DNA of 64,000 nt from Culex pipiens pallens (Eukaryota > Arthropoda > Insecta > Diptera > Culicidae). A program made the position numbers and the translations under genes. Positions 21,359-33,865 of the stretch are shown piece after piece. The notes beneath the pieces are model-generated. The model was not told where the DNA came from. It saw only the letters and a list, made by a program, of their open reading frames with translations, and did no database searches. How positions within the stretch are numbered: position 1 is the stretch's first letter; each line of letters begins with the position of its first letter. The DNA lies in assembly GCF_016801865.2 (NCBI RefSeq), contig NC_068938.1, positions 13,058,509 through 13,122,508 on the forward strand. The letters run 5' to 3'.

Positions 21359-22200
21359 CGTACCAATTCCATGAACACTTTCGCTAGTTGGGGCTAGTTG
21401 TTTTTCGCTTGCTTGCAGGATTCGCAATTACCGATATGGAACCCGCCGTTGGTCAACCACGACAGCACATTTCTCACTCTTCCACCACAATATGTGACCT
21501 TTGCTGTTACACCTAAGGCCACTCCCAGCTGGGACTTCCTGTTTTGGATTATTCAGCACTTTTTTCTCCCAACACCATTCAACAGCATATTTCTGAACCC
21601 TTGGCAGGTGGCACCACAGTTACTTCCGACGAGTTCCACAAACTTCCGGAAATGTTTCTTTCTGCAGACAAAACAAATAAAATTTACAAGATTATAAACT
21701 CTGTTGGACGATAAAACCACTTATTTATGTTTGCACTGGCTTTGTCTGGATTTTATGACCATCAACAAGTTAAGCACACCACTTGAACAACATTTTAAAC
21801 AAGCCCCCTTCCTTAAAAACGGATGTAATCGCCCCGATGAAACGCTTTTCTTTCACTGTCTCTAAATGCCTTAATCCTCACCAGCAGCACCAATTAGCGC
21901 ATTTTCCTAGTTAGTTTTTCACTTCTGCTCTATTAAGGATAATTAGGTTTTCACAGCTCCGGGGAGAATTCAAGCCTTCTAGGAGAGTCACTGTTCACTG
22001 AGCCAGCCAGTACCACTGCCGACACTGCCGGTGGAGCTGAAGGCACACGAAAATATGTAGTAAAAGTGCTACAAACATTACAGCAACCATCAGCCGGCAA
22101 GTGATTGTACTCGGGTTTCTAACGAGGAGTGCGGCTGTGTTTTAAATATTTAATAAATTGTGCTACGCTGCCAGTTGGAGGAGTCCACGTGGAAGGTTTT
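21359..22200 (-). promoter_or_regulatory. Probable 5' leader and promoter of the exon at 21227
   Basis: Upstream of the candidate start codon, 840 bp are GC-richer and repeat-free, as expected of a leader and core promoter. A TCAGTG word on the minus strand (21996-22001) fits the arthropod initiator and would give a leader of about 640 nt. This is inference: no TATA box is evident and no start site can be proven from sequence alone. Confidence 0.3.
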
Positions 22201-22700
22201 GAACATTTAAAAAGTTTGGTTTATCTAGCCATTTGAAATTTGATCATTTAAAAACAAATTTTTGACTGTGTTTTCAGCTTACATAAACTACAAAAAAAAA
22301 CTAACATTTTTACTGGAAAATGTAACTGTACCTTATGAAACACACATAGTATCCCACAAGTCCACATAGCACAACAGGTGTTGGAAATCTCATTGTTTTA
22401 AAATTCCTACACGATGAATAACTTATCATGAGAAAGCTTTTGCACCCGGTTTCGTGGACACCTTATTCGCAAACCAGCTGACATTGTGGGTGGGGGAGGG
22501 GTTGAAGGTAGAAATTTTTGTAATTGACAAGGACAATTACGCTAACTAGGTGTTTCAGCCAAGTGTTGGTAATTGTTTGGAGCGCAGAAATATCACGAGA
22601 CGTAATTTTAGTATTTTATATATTTTTAATAATAAAACATTGAAACTGTTATAATTTTTTCAATTTATGTAAACAAAATCCATAAAGACTTAATCATCTT
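22201..22700. other. AT-rich DNA with no recognised feature
   Basis: Contains a short G-rich run (GGGTGGGGGAGGGG near 22490). I see no transposon ends or open frames worth reporting. Confidence 0.5.
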
Positions 22701-22945
22701 TAACGGTACACATTAACCATAGTTTGCACCAAGATTTTTGATACAGATATTTTAGTATCTTCATAACTACGGTAACTACCGCTATCATTTTTGATCATCC
22801 CCTATAGTACTGTTTACAAAATAATTTACCGCAAAGTTTGATCATTTTTACAATCAAATTACTGCAGGATTGGGTCCGTTAGTTTGACAATTTTGGAATA
22901 AGAAGATAACAACTTCTTTGGTTGCAGTGCAGTGCGCAGTTTGCA
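22701..22945. repeat. Dispersed repeat, partner of 56759-56996
   Basis: Carries the same ordered landmarks as 56759-56996 in inverse orientation: a TTTTTGATACAGATATTTTA-like stretch, AGTATCTTCA, GCAGGATTGGGTCCG and GAAGATAACAACTTCTT. Its ends are diverged forms of GGTGCAC. Probably an old small transposon. Confidence 0.5.
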
Positions 22946-23089
22946 TCCTTAAATGCATAACTATAATTTGTTGAACACTATTTCAAAAAATGCCCTAGCA
23001 AATTCCATTTCAATAAAGATTATTCAAATAATTGTCTGCTACATTTTATTTGCTGCTCAGTTCAGACTCGATTATCCTAAGTCCCCGGA

Positions 23090-24225
23090 AAAAAATACTT
23101 CGAATAATAGCAGTGCTCTAGAATTACGCAAAAAAAAGTTTAACGTTCGTATTTTTCCAATTTGTCCATCGATTCCTCATGTCGTAAAACGAAATTTTTC
23201 TTCATTAGTTTCTGCATACAAGTCTCCAAACTAATTTGGGGGCTGTCCGTAGAAAGTACTATGAAAACGTTAGAAAATCTATGTCTCAAGAAGGGGTTAC
23301 ACAGTAAAAAAAATCATGGTAATATTACATCTGGAATGGGGTACATCTTTTTTGTAAGAAAAAAAAATAATTTTACCTCTGAAAATGTGTAATTTTACCA
23401 CTTTTCTGGTGCATTGCCCCTTTTTCAGTCTAAATTGTAATAAAATTACATCATAAAGAGGTAAAATTCAACCATCCAAAATAACACCTTTCCAAATTTA
23501 TACATTTTTTTACCGAGTTTCTCATCGATTTTGTGTCTTGGCAAAATTCGGAAAAGATGTTAAATTTAATTCTAAATTTAAAAATACTATTGCAAAATTA
23601 GAATAAGATAAACCGTTTATGAGTTAAAGCCATTTTAAGGTTAAATTATCGAACAAAATTGACTTTTTAATTTAAAAAAAATAGTGTCCATTCTTGTCCA
23701 TCTTTGAAAAAAATATATTCGAAATGCTGAGCAAATTCTTCACAGCTTACTGAGACATAGCCTTGCAAAAAGAGCTTAGATCATATTCTTTGGCCCAACA
23801 CGGAAAAAAATGCAATTATCGAAATCATGAATTATTTTCATGAATTTGAGAACCACGAAGGGATATATTGACGTTTATAGTGCAAATGCACCATACTCAT
23901 AAATTAGTTTTTTCGTGGTTCTCAAGTTCATTAACATTATTTTTTTTTTGTGTATTGAAACGTAAGTCAAAGGGGGTAAAGTTTGTCAAAATAAAGTTTT
24001 TGAGCAAAAAACTAATTAAAAAAAAAACGTGTATTTTTTTAAGTGTTTTTTTTCTTTAATAGTCCTAATTGAAACCTAAAACTTTGCCAAAGACATCAAT
24101 TCTATTTAAAAAATATCTTCTAGAGATACAGGTTTTCGAACGTTTTCTTAGCGCTTTTTTGTATGGAAAGCTCCCAACCTAGTATGTGGTCTTGTATGAA
24201 GAAACTAATCACGCAAAATGTTTTT
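23090..24225. mobile_element. Degenerate foldback copy d (GAGCAGTTCTC family)
   Basis: The left arm keeps CAAGTCTCCAAACTAATTTG, GGGGGCTGTCCG and CATCGATTTTGTGTCTTGGC. The right arm keeps AAAACTTTGCCAAAGACATC, TAGAGATACAGGTTTTCGA and TTTTGTATGGAAAGC. The order matches copy a, but identity is low and the ends are lost. Inside is a small hairpin element, 23799-23953, with arms containing GAGAACCACGAA and TTCGTGGTTCTC. A CAGTAAAAAAAATCATGG-type insert lies near 23300-23470. Confidence 0.5.
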
Positions 24226-24391
24226 TTTTAATAATAAACATACAATAAATTAACACACTGATAAGTCGATTTGCAAAATGGTATAGAAATGCTCACAATC
24301 AAATCACCAACAAATTAAATTTGACTTGTTGAGCTCAAATATGGTCCCAAAAAAACTCTAAAGTGATGAAATGGAGCCTAACATATCAAAA

Positions 24392-24494
24392 GGGCACAAA
24401 ACTTTTGTAAACAATAGTGTATCCCTTTCACTCAAATGACAGTTTGCATAAGGTGTGAGAGGGATACACTCTTGTTTACAAATGTTTTGTGCCC
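24392..24494. mobile_element. Small MITE with GGGCACAAAAC ends
   Basis: Inverted arms (24392-24431 and 24454-24494) share GGGCACAAAAC and GTGTATCCCT. A half copy occurs near 45370-45440 (TGCACTATTTGTTTACAAAT). It is non-coding. Confidence 0.65.
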
Positions 24495-25251
24495 TAATGA
24501 AATGGAAAGCACGAAATGTTTAGATAATGACTTTGGTAGTGCAATCATCAACTCGAATCAGTTTATTATGGGGTCACTGATCTTGAATTAGTTGACGAGA
24601 ATTAAAAAAATATTCAATAAAAAAACATGACTTGATGACCCTAAGTGCATTTAAAACATTCGGAAGAACCAAATTCGACAAAAAAAATATTTTATTCTAT
24701 TTTCTAAGAGCTTACAAAAACAAATCTCCACGTGTAACTTCAAACCATCTGTGATTCCGTGTTGATTACATCGAACATCATTTTTTCTTTTGCTACAATT
24801 ATTTTAATCACCAGTTAAGATTTCGTCTGGTCAAAAATCTAGTTCCGTAGCCATCATTAAAAAACTGTATTTAACGTCACGCAAGTGTTCTGATGCGTGA
24901 CTCCTGTCCGCTCACAAACGCTGAATAATAATTAAATTTCATCAGGCTGTAGAAATTTTTTGTTAGGTTGATTAAAGATGAACAAAAATTTACTTTATTA
25001 AAAAAAACCTACAAAAATTAAAAATTAAAAAAAATATTCAAGATCTCTCAGTTCAGTGTTGCCAGCGTGTCGTTTAACCATCAGGACACTGCTGCTGGTT
25101 CTGCTGCAGTTTGACAACTTAATGTGTTACCGGTCGATCCACCGTAATTGCTGTCTGCAACCACGACCACGATAATCAACCGCACGAAAGAGGGCGTAGA
25201 CCTGGGACGGGACGCGCCACCCCGTAACCTGTGCCAGTTTTACACGGTAGC
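24495..25251. other. AT-rich DNA with no recognised feature
   Basis: Low-copy sequence, GC-richer after about 25050. No gene, RNA or element end was recognised. Confidence 0.5.
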
Positions 25252-25404
25252 TACACTTAAATAAAAAAAAGTACCAAATTTCTAAATTCTAGGAATTTTG
25301 ATTCCTTTTCTTATTTAGTAATTGAGTTTTCTGGATTACTTAATACGAAAAGGAGGAAAAATTCCTGGAATTTAGGAATTTGGTACTTTTTTTATTTCAG
25401 TGTA
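25252..25404. mobile_element. Second copy of the CACTGAAATA foldback MITE
   Basis: The 153-bp palindrome matches 544-699 along its length. It starts TACACTTAAATAAAA and ends TATTTCAGTGTA, with TA on both sides. Confidence 0.75.
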
Positions 25405-26476
25405 AGGGGTTACCTAATTACATTGAAGTAATTAAACATACAAATATTATTTAGATTTTTCAACAAATATATTAATATAAAAAAACGAAAATATTCAAAA
25501 CAAATTTCACAACGCTGTGCAACCCCTTAACCGCGCCTCCCTTTCACAGTAAAAATGATGTTCTCATCGCAAGCCGTCATATTTGATTTTTATTCTACTT
25601 CAACCAACCTAAACCAAACACGGCACACCAGAACAACATGAAACACGAACCCCCTTTGGTGCCATGTGCTGCTGTGACTTTTCCGTTACAAGGACGTGTC
25701 GGAAAATGCGTGACTCCCAAATTTTTCTCAACCCCTTTCTGGGGAGAGAAAGGGGGTGCGGTGTGTGTGATTAGTCGAAAAGTGAGCATTTTACAGAAGG
25801 GGTTTTGGGGTGGCATTTGTGCCCATTTTTTCCCGCTAACCACCCCAAAACACCTGGCATTCCGACGAACTCAACACAAAAAAAATGTAATTAGATTTTC
25901 GGGTCACCTTTGCAAACTGGGCAAAATCCTTAAAGATATCGGGTTTTATGGGGTTTTAAACGTTGGTGGGTTTGCTTCAAGAGGTGAAAGGTGACGGTTT
26001 ATGGGTTCTGAATTAGCACACGCATTTCAGAGTTTCAAAATTACGCAATTAAGATTGAGATTAGGTTAACGTGAAGAATGAAAAGTGAAAAGGAAAGGCT
26101 AAATTCAATCGATAAAACAGCTGAGTTCAAAAGCTCTCAACAGCCAGTGGGATGACATCATACAATACTTTTGATTTTAAAAGAATAAAAACTCGGCACT
26201 TAAAAGATGTTATAAAGAAATCTCAAAAATAATGTGCTAGCTAAATATAAAAATAACACAAGGTTTTGGGTCAAAAAATCCATAAAGAAAGAAATATATT
26301 TTCATCTAATGTTTGTCGAAAAAACATTAAGTCAAAGCAATTTTTATTTAAGTTTTTGTTAAACCAAATTCAGACTTTTTCATTAAAAAAATATAGCGGA
26401 GATAAAGTTATGGTTAATGGTTTTGCAAATGGTATGCAAACATTCGAAATTCTGTATCTTGGGAAAGAACTTTGTA
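25405..26476. other. Low-copy DNA; no gene recognised
   Basis: A GC-richer block at about 25620-25990 has a 118-codon plus-strand frame overlapped by an 82-codon minus-strand frame. Neither shows a domain or a supporting splice pattern, so both are treated as chance. Confidence 0.45.
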
Positions 26477-26868
26477 CAGTCCAGACTCGATTATCCGAAG
26501 GCATCGGAAAAATTTCAATTCGGATAATCGAAACTTCGGATAATCGAATCACAAATTTTTTTGTGTTGATGTCTTATTTTTGATTGTCGAGCTTAAACTA
26601 CGCTAAAGTTATTTAGAATTTTTAAATCCAACAAGGCGGTAAAAATGGCGGAGATCAAATATTGAAAAAAAAAAACCATATTGTAATTTTAAAGTCAATC
26701 AACTATTCAAAATTGACTGAAATGGGGTCGCAGAACTCAAATTTGATGTAAAAAAAAAGAAAATAAAATAAAATTCGAAAAGAAAAATGTTTTTGGTCGT
26801 GATTCGATTATCCGAAGTCCCATACAAACCTTCGGATAATCGAACTTCGGATAATCGAGTCTGGACTG
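26477..26868. mobile_element. pogo-like MITE with GATTATCCGAAG motif clusters
   Basis: The ends are CAGTCCAGACTCGATTATCC and its exact inverse at 26849-26868. The left flank is TA and the right flank AA, suggesting a decayed TA duplication. The 11-mer TTCGGATAATC occurs about three times near each end in both orientations, like clustered transposase sites. CAGT termini and TA targeting fit pogo-type elements. Fragments of the same motif appear near 23056 and 54160. Confidence 0.72.
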
Positions 26869-26876
26869 AACTCAAT

Positions 26877-27650
26877 AAAAAAATATCATTAAAAGTTTAG
26901 TCCTCAAAATCGGTATTTTTAGATTTTTGAATTTTTTTGATTTGTTTAAGGACACAAAAAATGGCAACATTTAAGCCACATAAAAGATGGGCATGCCTTC
27001 AAATTAAAAATGTAAGAAATATTATTTTTGTTTGCATTATATTTTTACAAAATGGAATTTACAATTGAGAAGTACTTAACATTTTTTATTTAAAAAGTAT
27101 ACCATTTTCGAGTCGTAGTCACTTCCAGTAAGATTTAAAAAAATCATAAATTTTTCGATTTTTAAATTTTGGTTTTGTTCTAAAAAGCTGAGAATTTTTT
27201 TTTATGATTTCGACGTTCGTATAAACATCAAAAAATGGTCTTTTTAAGATCTGGATTCCAAAATTTTCGGATTTGGATTCCGAAAATTCGTGTATTTTTA
27301 TTTTTTTGAATTCAGCACTAACATTAAGTAAAAGTTAAAAATTCTGTGGCTCAAAAGCTGCCATTTTTGGTACGCCTTATTTTGTTAAACATACCAAAAT
27401 ATTTAAAAAATCTAAGCAGACGGATTTTGGGAATTCAACATTTATTGGAAAAAAGTGAATTAAAAAAATTGGTTGTTTTTAGAGTGTAACTCTTTTCTTC
27501 TAGACCAATACCTACAACTTTTATGAGGATAACAAATCGACAAGAAAATTCCAGCCCAAGCTACAGATTTTCGAACACTCACAAACAATACAAATTTTGA
27601 GCAATATAAAAAAATATATAGTATAATTCAAATGTCATGAACCGATTTCG
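26877..27650. mobile_element. Degenerate foldback copy e (GAGCAGTTCTC family)
   Basis: The left part has GGACACAAAAAATGGCAACA, equivalent to the GGACATAAAATGCCAAC landmark of copy a. The right part has CAATACCTACAACTTTTATG, AACAAATCGACAAGAAAATT and GCTACAGATTTTCGAAC in the expected order. Both termini are lost. An old copy. Confidence 0.45.
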
Positions 27651-28164
27651 TGGAGAATAGGTCTTATGCTATTGAAATCATATAAAGGTGTTTTACCTTT
27701 TTTACAAATTTAGAATTTTTTGGAACACAGGTCAGAATAAACGCAACCTTTTTTGTAAAGAAAGGAATATCATAAAATCATGTATATTTTTCAAATTTGT
27801 GACAGTAGCTTAATTGTATTTATATGTAAATAATTTTGTGAAAAAAAAACAAATTCAATTGGGCCTTGATTTTGTTTGCTTCAAGTGTAGAAAATCAAAC
27901 ATGATATTTCAAAAATATATTTTACTTTAAAAATCTACGGCCAAAATTTTCAACAACAAAAAAAAATAATGCCAAAAATGTAACCAATTTAAAACAAAAT
28001 TGCAAAAATATTAAATAATATGTTCTATAAGTTTAAAATTGATTGAAAATTTAATTCTTATAATGTACCAAACATGCATTGGTTATCTTGCATCCAGACA
28101 TTTTGAGAACATGTTTTAAAACATTTATATGCTTAAACACCAATTTAAAAGTATTAACAATTCG
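27651..28164. other. AT-rich DNA with no recognised feature
   Basis: About 500 bp of AT-rich DNA with poly-A runs. No open frame, repeat or element end is recognised. Confidence 0.5.
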
Positions 28165-28236
28165 ATGCCTCTGTGCTCTCTTATGCTAACTAGATAGGAA
28201 AACCAGCAAGCTTAGAAAAAGAGAGCACAGAGGCAT
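28165..28236. repeat. 17-bp stem hairpin
   Basis: ATGCCTCTGTGCTCTCT at 28165-28181 is exactly inverted at 28220-28236, with a 38-base loop. It ends 10 bp before foldback copy c begins. It may be a tiny independent foldback element. Confidence 0.7.
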
Positions 28237-28245
28237 TGCATTATT

Positions 28246-30652
28246 GAGCAGTTCTCTACGAAATCGGGCATTTTTTTTATTTTAATTTTTGTATTTTTTA
28301 AACCGGCTTAAACTTTTATGGTGCTTTCGGTATGCCTAAAGAAGCTATTTTGCATCATTAGTTTGTCCATATAATTTTCCTTACAATTTTGGCAGCTGTC
28401 CATACAAAAATGATGTATGAAAATTCAAAAATCTGTATCTTTTGAAATAATTTTTTGATCGATTTGGTGTCTTCGGCAAAGTTGTAGGTATGGATAAGAA
28501 CTACACTGAAAAAAATTATTCACGGAGCCATTCTCTACCAAAACCGAAATGGATTTTATTTGTATTTTTTTATTTGGCTCAAACTTTGTGGGGGCCTTCC
28601 CTATGACCAAATAAGCTATTTTGTGTCATTGGTTCACCCATACAAGTCTCCATACAATTTTGGCTGCTGTCCATACAAAAATGGTATGTAAATATTCCAA
28701 CCGCTGTAACTTTTGAGTGAATTTTCTGATCAATTTGGTGTCTTGGGCAAAGTTTTAGGTATTGTTGAGGACTATTGAGAAAAAAATAGGAACACGGAAA
28801 AAAAATTGCAGATTTTTTAATCAACTTTTTTTTCACAAAAACTCAATTTCCCAAAATACGTATGTTTTGATTTTCGAGATTTTTTTTCCGCAACTTTTAA
28901 GCCATAAAGAAACATGGTCAAAAAATCTGCCGCCGGGTTATGATTTTTTGAAAAAATAGTGATTTTCGGAAAAACGAAATTTCATGCAAAAACAAATTTG
29001 ACGTTATTTTTTTATACAAAATTGAATTTGCAATTGAAAACTACTTTACAGATTTTTTGATAAAGGGCTCCGTTTTTAAGATATAGCCACCGAAAGTTTG
29101 ATTTTAGCGAAATATTTGCAGTTTTTCGAATTTAAAAAATAGTGACCATGAGTGACCAGCTCTAAAAATATTTTTTATGAAAAGTTCAGAAAATTTGCTA
29201 TAAAATTGTCTAAAAGACATTGAAGATTGGACCACGGGTTGCTGAGATACAGCCGCTTTAAGAAAAAGAAACACGAAAATTGAAGTTTTCTAAGTCTCAC
29301 CCAAACAACCCATCATTTTCTTATGTCGATATCTCAGCAACTTATGGACCGATTTTCAATGTTAAAACATGAAACATTCGTGAAATTTTCCGATCTTTTC
29401 GAAAGAAATATTTTGAAAATTTTTAAATCAAAACTAACATTTTAAAAGGGCCAAACATTGAATATTACGCCCATTTAAAATGCTCGTCTTGATTTATTTG
29501 TGTTTTAAGGAACTAATGCAAACTTTTCAGAAATTTCTAGAACGGGCAAAAATCTTTTACTGAGTTATTAATTGTTGAATCAATACTGATTTTTTCAAAA
29601 AATGGAAATATTGGTCGTGAAAATTTTTCAACTTAATTTTTCGATGTAAAATCAAATTTGCAATCAAAAAGTACTTTATTGAATTTTTGATAAATTGCCC
29701 CGTTTCCAAGTTAAATCCATTTTTTTGGTAACTTTTTTGAAAATTGTCGCAATTTTTCATTTTTTTGAATTAGTGCCCATGTTTGCCCACTTTTGAAAAA
29801 AATATTTTTGAAAAGTTGAGAAAATTCTCTATATTTTGCATTTTTGAACTTTGTTGATACGACCCTTAGTTGCTGAGATATTGCCATGCAAAGGTTTAAA
29901 ACAGGAAAATTTATGTTTTCTTAGCCTCACCCAAACAACCCACCATTTTCTAACGTCGATATCTCAGCAACTAATGGTCCGATTTACAATGTTAAAATAT
30001 GAAACATTCGTGAAATTTTCCGATCTTTTCGAAAACAATATTTTCTTTTTTTTCTAATCAAGACTAACATTTCAAAAGGGCGTAATATTGAATGTTTGGC
30101 AAAGTTCAAAAAAGCAAAATATAGTGAATTTTCTCAGCCTTTCAAAAATATTTTTTTCTAAATTGGGCAAACATGTGCACTAATTTAAAAAAAATGGGAA
30201 ACTTCTACTATTTTCAAAAAAATTACCTAAAAATGGCTTTTATTTGAAAATGGTGCACTTTATCCAAATTTCATTTAAATACTTTTTGATTGTAAATTTG
30301 ATTTTACATCGAATTGATTCAAAAAATCATAGCCCGATCATTTTTTTTTTCACAGCCTGGAAATTTCAGAAAAGTTATCATCAGTGTATCATTTTTTTAA
30401 TGTAGTCCTTATCCATACCTACAACTTTGCCGAAGACACCAAATCGATCAAACAATTCCTTCAAAAGATACAGATTTTTGAATTTTTATACATCATTTTT
30501 GTATGGACAGCTGCCAAATTTGTATGGAAAATTATATGGACAAACTAATGATGCAAAATGGCTTCTTTGGGCATACCAAAAGCACCATAAAAGTTTCAGC
30601 CGGATAAAAATACAAGAAATAATCGAATGACCGTAATCTGAGAGAATTTCTC
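28246..30652. mobile_element. Foldback element, GAGCAGTTCTC family, copy c (composite)
   Basis: The ends are GAGCAGTTCTCTACGAAATC and, inverted, GAGAAATTCTCTCAG, with a 4-bp duplication, TATT, at 28242-28245 and 30653-30656. From about 28523 a second, divergent left terminus begins (GGAGCCATTCTCTACC), followed by its own version of the arm. So a related subfamily is nested in, or recombined with, the first. The rest follows copy a, with deletions. It contains no transposase frame. Confidence 0.8.
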
Positions 30653-30656
30653 TATT

Positions 30657-32385
30657 ACAAAGCAACGTTATTCAAGTTGATCCAGTATTTGAACAAAAGT
30701 TTTAAGAAATCAATAAGATGTCTGCTTGATTTTCTTATATTTCAAACCCGTTTTATAGTGCATAGCAATTAATTCTCGAAACATTTTAAATTGAAAAAAA
30801 AGTATAATATCATTTACACAATTTAATGTTATTTTCAACTTCTTATATCAAAATGTAGTATCTGCTCATGGGTTCAGAAGTTTCCGTGAGAGTAACCGCC
30901 AGATATCATAAAGCGGATAAAATTGCAACATCAAAAGAGATATCACTAAGCGGTTTCACCATTTCCCAGCAAAGTACTCTTGAGCTCTATGGTAACTGGT
31001 CTGTTTCCAAGGTGTATCTGAACCATAAAAATGAATACAATATGACATCACCAGCTTGCTGAAAATCGTTAAAATTCTTCTCCGGAAAGATTCCTCAACG
31101 TTTGCAGGAGCGTTTCAAACTTTGCTCACTTTTTAAAAACAATCAAGCAAATTGCGCCCTTGTAATTCCACTTGAATAAAACTCGAAATCGTGTCGATCA
31201 CATCTTAATTATATCGCGAAGGACTTTCCGAAACCGCGAACAAAGAAGCCAAAAGCTCAATTTAAGGTCGGTCACGAACACAACTCCACAAGGATCCCAT
31301 AAATCCTCGCACTAATCAGGCAGCAACACGACCAACTTTAACCCAGCTTTTTTTTCTTCTCTTGTGTTAAGTTTCCCACGGGTTGGTTTCTTGTGGTGAA
31401 ATTAAGCATGAAAAAAGAACTTTTGTTCTGCGGGAACTCTCGCCACAAGTTCAATAAATTTTTAATTCCATCCGACGCCGCACTAATGTGGTGGATAAAA
31501 TATTTGCACTGCTGTTTTCTTCAGAACAATTCCGAACTTTTTTTTCTCTCTCGATTCGTTTCACCACCCCATCAACGGAAAATTTTCATTCACTTTTCCC
31601 ATCGATAGCAGCCATTCACCGTTTCCCGCTTGTTTTTTTTTTCCTCTTCTTCCGGTTTTATTTTTCCACATTCCAGGTCTTCCTTCTCTATTTCATTCAT
31701 TCACCAAGTCCAAGTCTTCCTTCTCGATTAAATAGGTCACTGTTGCTCCCCCCCCTCCCACCCACGTGCCATTCCACACCCCCAAACGCACACTCGCACA
31801 ACAACAAAAAAACACACGTGCGTCGTCGTCTGTTGCTCTATTCGGTTGAAAAAGTCGCGACTTGGTGGAGCCACCAACTCCAACATGTACTACCGAGGCA
31901 CGCTGTTACTCCGGAGTAGACTTCCTTCACCGGCGAGGACCTTTCCACAAATGAGAGACGGTCGCGGTGAACGACGGTCCACGCTGGAACCCCGCTGGTA
32001 TCGATTCCGGCCACCCAAATGTCACCCCGTTCTGGCCTGCCTTTCCTTTTGACCACCGACCAAGTCTGGCTTTTGCATGCAGTCCACGTTGCGTGATTAC
32101 TTCACTTTACTCCTTTCTTTTTCTTTTTTTGCTCGTTTCGGTGCTGCTAACTCTTCGTGAGGGTAAGAGGAGCAATTTTTGACATTTGGTTAAATTTTGT
32201 GTGTTTTCTCATAAATAATTTTATTCTCCCCTCCAAAAGATATATTAATTTGGAGTTTCATTCTTTTTTGTTAATTTTTTGACTCTATGCCATAATAAAC
32301 ATAAGAAATGTAATCGAATTAGTAAGGGTGAACACATTATAAAGATTTATTAAAGGTTCTATCTCCTACTCTTCTGCATTTAATT
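30657..32385. other. Low-copy DNA; no gene recognised
   Basis: A GC-richer block at about 31710-32060 resembles a leader or promoter region in composition. It has overlapping open frames on both strands (plus 31488-31919, minus 31838-32056), none with a recognisable domain. A 64-codon frame at 30868-31062 is also unidentified. Confidence 0.45.
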
Positions 32386-33446
32386 AAAAACCCGATTTAA
32401 TCCCACCTGGGGTGAGATAGAGCCTTTTTTGCTAAAGAATATAACAATGGTAGAACTTTTTTCAATTAATAACATCGACTTTGTTTATTTATAACGTCAG
32501 CACAAAAGAAAGTCTAATGATGAAAGCAATGTATTATAAATGATATGATTTCCAAAAGAAATAAAAAAACGCAATTTTCACCAAAAGAATATTTTCAATC
32601 GTACAATATGTTTGTACGTTTGTAATCAAACAAGCGTTTATGACAAACGCGATCATAGCAAGCTTCCCATGCGCCAGTGACAACGCACACCACGGTTTTG
32701 GTTTTTTAGCTTCGGTACGAGCCTTTTTGTGTGTTGGTATTTTGGTTCATCGTTCCAGTGCACCAAGCCAAGCAAAACCGAGGTACAAGTGAACCGCGTG
32801 TGCCGCACGGTGCAGGAAAGCTAGCCATTCAGCTTCTACGAAAGTGACAGAGTCAGAGACAGCTATTTTTAACAACCGCACCACTACACACTCAATCGCG
32901 AGAACCTTAGGTAGAAAGCCATTGGCGTCACCAGCATTGAAAACTTTGAAAACGATATAAACGATAAAAAGCTTAGAAAGCTCCTATTGGAATCCAATGA
33001 ACCCTGTTAAATAAACTTACGAAAATGAAGTCTACATTTAGGCAATTTTAGGAGCGCACGGGAAACAAATTGATTTTAGCCGGATGAATGTCCTATGTCA
33101 CAAAAGTTTTTGCATAAACATTGGACAGTTATGCAAAAACGGACAGGGCAAAAGAAACCGAAAAGCTACGATATCTTACATGTTGTAGAAAACATCGGTA
33201 GACAAGCTACTACAAAACGAGTATAAGTCGAGCCTCAAAATATATGCGCCAGCATTCTCGCGCCAGTATTTGAAGCTCAACTTGACAACTTGTCGACTTG
33301 GCGACGAAGCGTGGAAAATCGATGCAGTGTGATTTTTTGACGATTTTTCCGATTAAAATTCATGCTGAATCGACATATTTACGAAGATGGAAATGACGTC
33401 CAGCCTTAAAGTAAAACCTATACCTTTCTTTAGTAAGAAAGGCAAA
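32386..33446. repeat. Core repeat, copy A
   Basis: About 1.06 kb, closely matching 33866-34833. Shared landmarks run from ACCCGATTTAATCCCACCTG through CAAACAAGCGTTTATGACAA and GAACCGCGTGTGCCGCACGG to TTCTTTAGTAAGAAAGGC. Near the left end is CTAAAGAATATAAC, a changed form of the inverse of the right-end hairpin. The outer 33-bp inverted repeats of the 33759 element are absent here. Confidence 0.8.
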
Positions 33447-33754
33447 AAAACGTATTCGACCTCCAGTTAATCTTATCAAACCCCAAAAAACCAAGGTTGT
33501 TGTAGATAAAATTATTGGAATCGAATTACGATTATTCTACTGGCGATGACCGCATCGATGATAGTCGACGGTAACTCAATTACAATATATTACTTAAATT
33601 TACTTATTCAAACAAAATCATGTAAGACTTAAAGATTTCATTAAGGCTTTTTTTTTTTGATAATCTAGCAAGTTTCAAAGTACAAATACTCTCAAAAGAA
33701 ATTACAAGATACCTTTTTTGTGAAAATACTCAAATTTTCATATTTTTCAATACC
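33447..33754. other. Spacer between core copy A and the 7-kb element
   Basis: About 300 bp of AT-rich DNA with no recognised feature. Confidence 0.5.
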
Positions 33755-33865
33755 TTTACTGCCCATGTTCGCATAAATGTCCCATATGCATAAAAAGCAT
33801 GCTGAGAAAAACGCATTTGAAGTTTGTCCCATACATAAGGCTACGTGTTAAGTTTTCGCGAAAAA

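Noticed and set aside
25595..25994. 118-codon plus and 82-codon minus frames
   Set aside because: They overlap in opposite directions in a GC-richer patch. Composition rather than coding explains them.
31488..32182. Overlapping frames of up to 143 codons in a GC-richer block
   Set aside because: Low-complexity Phe/Ser/Pro-rich translation and open frames on both strands. It may be leader DNA but is not a supported gene.
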